NCBI RefSeq assembly: GCF_009362735.1 | Contig: NZ_WHNP01000014.1 | Span: 124,300-188,299, forward strand | Reading direction: 5' to 3' | DNA: 64,000 bases | Origin: Paraburkholderia franconis | Lineage (GTDB): Bacteria > Pseudomonadota > Gammaproteobacteria > Burkholderiales > Burkholderiaceae | Shown: positions 59,748-64,000 of the stretch, piece by piece | Numbering within the stretch: the stretch's first letter is position 1 | How the letters are laid out: each line of letters opens with the position of its first letter | Translations under genes and position numbers: made by a program | The notes under the pieces: generated by a model | The model's input: the letters and a program-made list of their open reading frames with translations, nothing else | Database searches by the model: none | What the model was told of the DNA's origin: nothing

Positions 59748-59970
59748 TCAACGTTGAGCGACGGGCGTGTCGAGGCGCTTCGTCCACGATTCGACCTGGC
59801 CGCTTTCGATGCGCCTGATCGCGATCTTCCGCCACGAAGCCGTGAGCGTATCGAGCTTCGCCATGCCTTCGAGCGCGCGTCTTGCCAATTGCTCTCGTTT
59901 TGCCATGCTCGCCGAGCGGCGCAATCTTGCCGGTCAGCACGGCATCGACGGTAAAAACGCGGTTATGCAC
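59748..59970 (-). pseudogene. MOSC-domain protein remnant with internal deletion and frameshift
   Basis: A typical MOSC start, MHNRVFTVDAVLTGKIAPLG then EHGKT, reads from 59970 for about 25 codons. The frame then loses character. One base over, the sequence reads a typical MOSC C-terminus, REQLARRALEGMAKLDTL to VESWTKRLDTPVAQR, and stops at 59748. MOSC proteins of this type are usually more than 200 residues, so roughly two thirds of the gene is missing and the ends are out of frame. The original protein would bind molybdenum cofactor. Clearly inactive. Confidence 0.75.
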
Positions 59971-59987
59971 GGCGGTCTATCGGAATT

Positions 59988-60701
59988 TCAGGACTTCGTG
60001 GCGAGCTGATCGAGCCATTCGCCGAACATCGTGCAGGCCGCGGCTTCAAGCGTCGGGCCGTGCATCGCCGTATCGGCGCGCAGCTTGCGGACGTCGAGGC
60101 CATGAGCCGCGATCTCGCCGGCATTGCCGATCAGCCACGGCTCGAATCGGTCGGTGCGGATTTCCGGATGACATTGCAGGCCAAGCACGTGCTTGCCCCA
60201 TGAGAACGCCTGGTTCTGACAGGCAGGCGTCGATGCGAGATGCACCGCACCTTGCGGAAGATCGAAAGTATCACCGTGCCAATGAAGCATCGACGTGTGC
60301 GCTCCGTGGAGATGGCGCAGCGGTGAACGCTTGCCTGCGTCGGTGAGCGTCAGCGGCGTCCAGCCGATTTCGGTGTTGCCCGACGGATAGACGCGCGAGC
60401 CGAGCACGCGCGCGATCAGTTGTGCGCCAAGACAGATGCCGAGCGTCGGCAAACCGGCCGCAATGCGCTTTTCGATCATCGCGACGAGCGGTCCGAGCGT
60501 CGGGTAACGGTCGTCGTCGTACGCGCTGATCGGGCCGCCGAGAATCACCATCAGCGACGGCATCACAGGGTTCGGCGCCTCGATGCGCGCAAAGCCGACG
60601 TCCAGATAACGGACGGGGCGCCCCCGGTCGCCGAGCACCCGTTCGAGACTGCCCAGATCCTCGAAGTGCACGTGGCGAATGGCCAGAACTTCGTGATTCA
60701 T
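59988..60701 (-). CDS. Class I glutamine amidotransferase-like protein
   Basis: A 237-residue protein with a class I glutaminase fold, like GMP-synthase-type GATase or the GuaA-related YfeJ group. The nucleophile is Cys90 in LGICLGAQL and the His/Glu pair lies in QCHPE (178 and 180). Near the N-terminus MVILGGPISAYDDDRYPTLG forms the oxyanion region. The ATG at 60701 is chosen by homology; the ribosome site is weak. No synthetase partner is adjacent, so it may hydrolyse a gamma-glutamyl compound on its own. Substrate unknown. Confidence 0.87.
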   Translation of the reverse strand: MNHEVLAIRHVHFEDLGSLERVLGDRGRPVRYLDVGFARIEAPNPVMPSLMVILGGPISAYDDDRYPTLGPLVAMIEKRIAAGLPTLGICLGAQLIARVLGSRVYPSGNTEIGWTPLTLTDAGKRSPLRHLHGAHTSMLHWHGDTFDLPQGAVHLASTPACQNQAFSWGKHVLGLQCHPEIRTDRFEPWLIGNAGEIAAHGLDVRKLRADTAMHGPTLEAAACTMFGEWLDQLATKS

Positions 60702-60833
60702 CGGCAAATCCACCGTCAGGTTGACTAAACACGCCGAACGACGCGTCGGAAGACCCGCCGCGTGCCGATGCACGGGCGACGCGCGCTCAGCCGGCGCCGA
60801 TCGATCGGCGGCCGGCTTCGCAGTTTAGCCGAC

Positions 60834-61478
60834 TCAGGCTTGCTGCGCGAAGATCTTCCAGGTCTTTTTCTGCGTGGCGGCGTCGGCCGTTTCGTGCACC
60901 GAGCAGTCCAGACGCAGATCGGTGTCCGCCATCGACAGATCGAGCAGCATGCAGCGATGCGGCGTTTTCTTCGGGTTCTTGCTCGCATCGAAATGCGTGC
61001 AGGTCACGCACATCCGGTGCGGCGGAATATGGCCTTGCACTTCCAACTGGCGCACCGTCTTCAGCAGCGTGCGATAGAACGTCGATTGTTCTTCGTCGCG
61101 CAGCGTCCCGACCGCCTTCGCGAGGAAGTCGGGCCATTGCGCGGCGCGCTTGGCCGCGGTGCGGCCGCGTGCCGTCAGACGCACGGCGAGCGCGCGTCCG
61201 TCGTCGAGGGCACGGCGCTTTTCCACCAGGCCTTTGCTTTCCAGTGTGCTCACGGCATCGCTCGTGGTCGCGGCCGTCAGTGCCGTTTCGCGGGCGATTT
61301 CGCCGAGACGCATCGGCCCCTTGCGCTGCATCAGCAGCACGAGGATTTCGCCTTGAGTCGGCGTCAAACCCGCGCCTTCCGCCCACTCCCATGCCTGGCT
61401 CCGCATAGCCGTGCTGAGTCGCAACAGGCTGTGGGTCACCCGCCCGGTTGCCTGCTCTCCGTATACGCCTTCGCTCAT
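60834..61478 (-). CDS. MarR-family regulator with cysteine-bearing C-terminal tail
   Basis: A 214-residue protein. Residues 10-145 form a MarR winged helix domain (LTPTQGEILVLLMQRKGPMR, TTSDAVSTLESKGLVEKRRA). The extra C-terminal 65 residues carry Cys157 and Cys160 (MCVTCTHF), Cys176 (PHRCMLLD) and Cys192 (RLDCSVH), a spacing suited to metal or redox sensing. The ATG at 61478 has only GAAAG upstream; an ATG nine codons earlier (MQSTNERKT) is possible. The target is unknown; the amidotransferase gene is 132 bp downstream. Confidence 0.87.
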   Translation of the reverse strand: MSEGVYGEQATGRVTHSLLRLSTAMRSQAWEWAEGAGLTPTQGEILVLLMQRKGPMRLGEIARETALTAATTSDAVSTLESKGLVEKRRALDDGRALAVRLTARGRTAAKRAAQWPDFLAKAVGTLRDEEQSTFYRTLLKTVRQLEVQGHIPPHRMCVTCTHFDASKNPKKTPHRCMLLDLSMADTDLRLDCSVHETADAATQKKTWKIFAQQA

Positions 61479-62160
61479 AGTCTTTCGTTCGTTTGTTGAC
61501 TGCATGCCGTTGCACGTCGACATCCGATATGCGATGCCGGCGCGCCGACAGTCTGTTGGGGACGACGATTCGCCGGCCAATCCGGCTCGCCAATATCTAC
61601 TATCTCAAAAAATACCTGTGACGCAGGCCTGTTTCGGCCGCTTGCACAGACGCTGCTAACGCTCCGTGTTCCGTTGCGACTGTTTCGCTTTCCTGCTCGA
61701 AGACAGGCGGCAACGACGAAAAACGACATTCTATTCGAGAGCGGCGAATCGTACAGCTAAGTTATCCCATGCAATCTGTGGATAACCCCGGGATAAGGCC
61801 GGGACGACTTGTGCGCCGATTCTTGATAACAGCAGCGCCGACGAACGTCCGGCAGATCGTTGTCCCTGGTTCCCGGTCGCGATACACGACCGTTCCGCGC
61901 GGTTATCGTTTACACAGTCCATTGAGTTTTCAGGAAATTATTCGGTTGTCCACAGGCAAACGCAATGCTTGTTAACTACTACTACGTTTGTATACGTAAA
62001 CATTGGAAATACCTGAAGCACCCGTCACCGGCATTCGACAAATAAAAAAACCCGCAAAAAAGCGGGTTTCGTCGGCGTGATGCTCCTCCGCCTATTTGCC
62101 GTGCAGCGAAAGCGCCGGAAGCGCCGGAAGCGCATACCGCGTCGAATCGTCCGGCCCGGC
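61479..62160. other. 682-bp intergenic region with a DnaA-box cluster
   Basis: It lies between the MarR gene start and the YbdK-type gene stop. It holds TTATCCCAT (61762-61770), a perfect DnaA box TGTGGATAA (61777-61785), GGGATAA (61790-61796) and TTGTCCACA (61946-61954). An AT-rich tract follows (61931-62000), then the terminator at 62041-62069. The MarR gene promoter must also be here. No protein gene is supported. Confidence 0.55.
62041..62069 (-). terminator. Terminator of the carboxylate-amine ligase gene
   Basis: AAACCCGC (62048-62055), loop AAAAAA, GCGGGTTT (62062-62069); on the - strand the stem is followed by a long U-tract (A residues 62044-62050). It lies 91 bp past the stop at 62161. 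Confidence 0.88.
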
Positions 62161-63276
62161 TCACGCGCGCCATTGCAGGCACTGCTGCCGCACGACTTCA
62201 TGTAGCGATTTTTCCTCCTTGACGACGTTGCGCAGCCAGGTCGCATCGTTCACCTGCCCGCGCGCGATCGCGCCGATTTCCTCGAGCGCGTTGCCCGAAG
62301 CCAGCGCATCCGCGTGAGGCGCGATGCGTTCGAGCGTGTGGATGATGTCTTCGGAAATGGTGCGGCGTTCGCCCGTCTGCGGATCGATGCAAGTGCCGGC
62401 GAGGCCGAACCGGCAGGCCTCGAAGCGGTTGAACGTGTAGACGAGGTAGTCGTCTTCCTTTGGCGTCAACGGCTTGTCGAGCAGCAGATGCCGCGCGAGC
62501 GTCTGGATGTAGCACGCGATGGCGGCCGCGCGATCCACCGAAAGCGGCGTGTCCATCACCCGCACTTCGATCGTGCCGAAGCCGGGCTTGGGCCGGATGT
62601 CCCAGTAAAAGTCCTTCATGCTGTTGACGACGCCCGTATGCACCATCTTCGAAAAGTATTCCTTGAAGCCCTCCCACGTGAGGACAAACGGCGCGCGGCC
62701 CGACATCGGAAACGCGAAGACGGAATTCAGGCGTGCCGAGTGAAACCCCGTATCGACGCCCTGCACGAACGGCGACGATGCCGACAGCGCGATGAAGTGC
62801 GGGATGTAGCGCGACATCGAATGCAGCAGGAACAACGCGCTATCCGCATCCGGACAGCCGATGTGCACGTGCTGGCCGAACACCGTGAACTGTTTCGCAA
62901 GATAACCGTAGAGTTCCGAAAGGTATTGAAAGCGCGGCGTATCGACGATCTGCCGTTCGCTCCATTGCTGGAACGCGTGCGTGCCGCCGCCGCACAGGCC
63001 GACGTTCAGGCGGTCGGCCGCGGCGACGAGCACATCGCGAATCGCTCTCAAATCGGCGACGGCCTGCTCGTGCGTCGTGCAGATACCCGTCGACAGCTCG
63101 ATCATGCTTTCGGTAATTTCCGGCGTGATGTTGCCGGGAATCTTTTCGTCCTTGATGAGCCGCATGAGATCTGTGCCCGCTTTGGTCAGATCATAGTCGT
63201 GCGTATTGACGACCTGCATCTCGAGTTCGACACCGAACGTGAACGGTTTCGAATCGACGAAGGCTTCGAGTGACAT
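62161..63276 (-). CDS. YbdK-type carboxylate-amine ligase (glutamate-cysteine ligase 2 family)
   Basis: A 371-residue ATP-dependent ligase of the GCS2 family, joining an amine to a carboxylate such as glutamate plus cysteine. FTFGVELEMQVVN near residue 12 holds the metal-binding glutamates; ITPEITESMIELST, FGQHVHIGC and FGTIEVRVMDTPLS are the other family motifs. Homologues show only weak glutamate-cysteine ligase activity, so the natural reaction is uncertain. It lies downstream of the truncated antiporter on the same strand, 172 bp apart. Confidence 0.92.
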   Translation of the reverse strand: MSLEAFVDSKPFTFGVELEMQVVNTHDYDLTKAGTDLMRLIKDEKIPGNITPEITESMIELSTGICTTHEQAVADLRAIRDVLVAAADRLNVGLCGGGTHAFQQWSERQIVDTPRFQYLSELYGYLAKQFTVFGQHVHIGCPDADSALFLLHSMSRYIPHFIALSASSPFVQGVDTGFHSARLNSVFAFPMSGRAPFVLTWEGFKEYFSKMVHTGVVNSMKDFYWDIRPKPGFGTIEVRVMDTPLSVDRAAAIACYIQTLARHLLLDKPLTPKEDDYLVYTFNRFEACRFGLAGTCIDPQTGERRTISEDIIHTLERIAPHADALASGNALEEIGAIARGQVNDATWLRNVVKEEKSLHEVVRQQCLQWRA

Positions 63277-63295
63277 GGCGTTTCCTGATTCATGT

Positions 63296-63332
63296 CGGCC
63301 GGACGGCGAACGATGTCGAACGCGTCCGGCCG
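63296..63332 (-). other. 10-bp stem-loop in the ligase gene leader
   Basis: CGGCCGGACG (63296-63305) pairs with CGTCCGGCCG (63323-63332), 20 bp before the ligase start at 63276 and 117 bp after the antiporter stop. Without a U-tract it is not a standard terminator; it could be an mRNA end or a translational element. Confidence 0.4.
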
Positions 63333-63448
63333 GATTGACTTGTCGGATGCGGCGGCCAGGCGCACCGGGTGCGCGAACGATTTGCCGCGCGTTTTGCAGC
63401 CCTTCGTGCTGCGCTCATTTTGCCGCGCTCATCCGCGCTAATGCGTGT

Positions 63449-64000
63449 TCACTCGCGCCGCTCGCCGACGAGCGCGAGCGAGCGGTACACGAGCCAGGGC
63501 CCGACGAGCTGCAATACGACGATCGTGCACATGATGATCGCGCGCAGCGTCGGGTCGAAATTCGGATAAAGCTGGTAGGTGTCGTCGACGAGCAGATATG
63601 CAAGCGCCGACATCGGCGACAGCGACAGGCCGAGCGCCATGCCCTGCTTCATGTTCAGACCGCTCGGCCTGGCGAACGCGAGCACGCCGACCAGCTTCGC
63701 GATCAGCCGCGCGGCGATCAGTCCGACGGCGGCGATACCGCCCATCACGATGTCCTTCCATTCGAAGGTCGTCAAGGTGAGCACGAACAGAATCACCGTC
63801 AACAGCCAGCCGGCCGTGCCGAAATGCTGTGGCCAGAGCTGCGGACGCGCTTCCAGATTCTTCACGATGATGCCGGCGGCGAGCAGGCTGAGTATCGTCG
63901 ACAGCTTGAAGACATGCGCAACCGCGATCGCCAGCAGAACGAGACCGAACAGCGCGACGAACGAGTGCTCGTCCTGAAGATTCACACGCTTGTAAAAGAA
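63449..64000 (-). CDS. CPA2-family cation/proton antiporter, C-terminal part
   Basis: The last 183 codons of a monovalent cation:proton antiporter-2 membrane protein. The frame runs off the window edge: codons before the GTG at 63985 read FFYKR and stay open, so that GTG is internal. At least four hydrophobic segments are visible, for example FVALFGLVLLAIAVAHVF and GWLLTVILFVLTLTTF. The protein ends VYRSLALVGERRE without a TrkA-N domain. K+ or Na+ exchange is likely but not determined. Confidence 0.85.
   Translation of the reverse strand, partial: FFYKRVNLQDEHSFVALFGLVLLAIAVAHVFKLSTILSLLAAGIIVKNLEARPQLWPQHFGTAGWLLTVILFVLTLTTFEWKDIVMGGIAAVGLIAARLIAKLVGVLAFARPSGLNMKQGMALGLSLSPMSALAYLLVDDTYQLYPNFDPTLRAIIMCTIVVLQLVGPWLVYRSLALVGERRE

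Noticed and set aside
61762..61954. DnaA boxes as the chromosomal origin
   Set aside because: There is no dnaA, dnaN, gyrB or rpmH nearby and no 13-mer-like repeats were recognised, so calling oriC is not justified.
1..64000. tRNA or rRNA genes, insertion sequences, prophage, CRISPR arrays, defence or secretion islands
   Set aside because: I looked for T-loop motifs, transposase motifs, terminal repeats and regularly spaced repeats and saw none. The window is mostly core chromosome.

Overview
The window is a gene-dense, GC-rich stretch of bacterial chromosome with no insertion sequence, prophage, CRISPR array, rRNA or recognisable tRNA. Protein sequences, gene order and start-codon context point to a betaproteobacterium of the Burkholderia/Paraburkholderia/Caballeronia group. 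Linked mnmG-rsmG-parA-parB genes next to a complete atpIBEFHAGDC operon, plus two perfect 16-bp parS palindromes, place it in the origin-proximal part of the main chromosome. No dnaA gene lies in the window. This is inference from known gene order.

Layout. 1-6.8 kb (+): the 3' part of gcvP, an exported alginate-lyase-like protein, sdaA (serine to pyruvate) and a ThDP-dependent enzyme, closed by a bidirectional terminator at 6801. 6.9-12.2 kb (-): putA, preceded by a promoter overlapping two inverted GTTGCA hexamers (probable PutA autorepression), then an amino-acid-type ABC binding protein. 12.4-18.3 kb: a 53-aa membrane protein (+), a frameshifted YeiH-type permease (-), priA (-) and hemE (-). 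18.5-20 kb (+): a PheC-like periplasmic protein, then an intergenic block with an OmpR-type triple repeat, several hairpins, anti-Shine-Dalgarno motifs and a strong terminator, read here as an undescribed small RNA gene. 20-29.8 kb (-): an acyl-CoA synthetase and the ATP synthase operon with its sigma70 promoter and terminator.

29.9-35.5 kb (-): an SLC13-like permease, parB, parA, rsmG and mnmG. One parS site lies inside mnmG; the other forms the stem of the terminator between mnmG and a branched-chain amino acid (Liv-type) transport cluster. 35.6-47.4 kb (-): two complete Liv-type ABC systems. The first has LivF, a LivM-LivG fusion, LivH and two tandem paralogous binding proteins. The second has LivM, LivH, a binding protein, a LivF with arginine in place of the Walker A lysine, and LivG. 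47.6-52.1 kb: a GMC oxidoreductase, mmsA and a divergent LysR regulator.

52.4-64 kb: a CYTH protein, an Lrp/AsnC regulator divergent from phhA-phhB (phenylalanine to tyrosine), a DUF3717 protein, a two-component pair, a SET-domain protein, an old yellow enzyme, an internally deleted MOSC pseudogene, a class I glutamine amidotransferase, a MarR regulator with a cysteine-bearing tail, a YbdK-type carboxylate-amine ligase and a truncated CPA2 antiporter.

The dominant theme is amino acid turnover: glycine, serine, proline, phenylalanine and valine catabolism, and uptake through four Liv-type binding proteins, beside core energy and replication/segregation genes. Most of the window is ordinary conserved chromosome. 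The least explained elements are the candidate small RNA at 19.7-19.95 kb, the parS-containing terminator at 35.6 kb and the orphan DnaA-box clusters.
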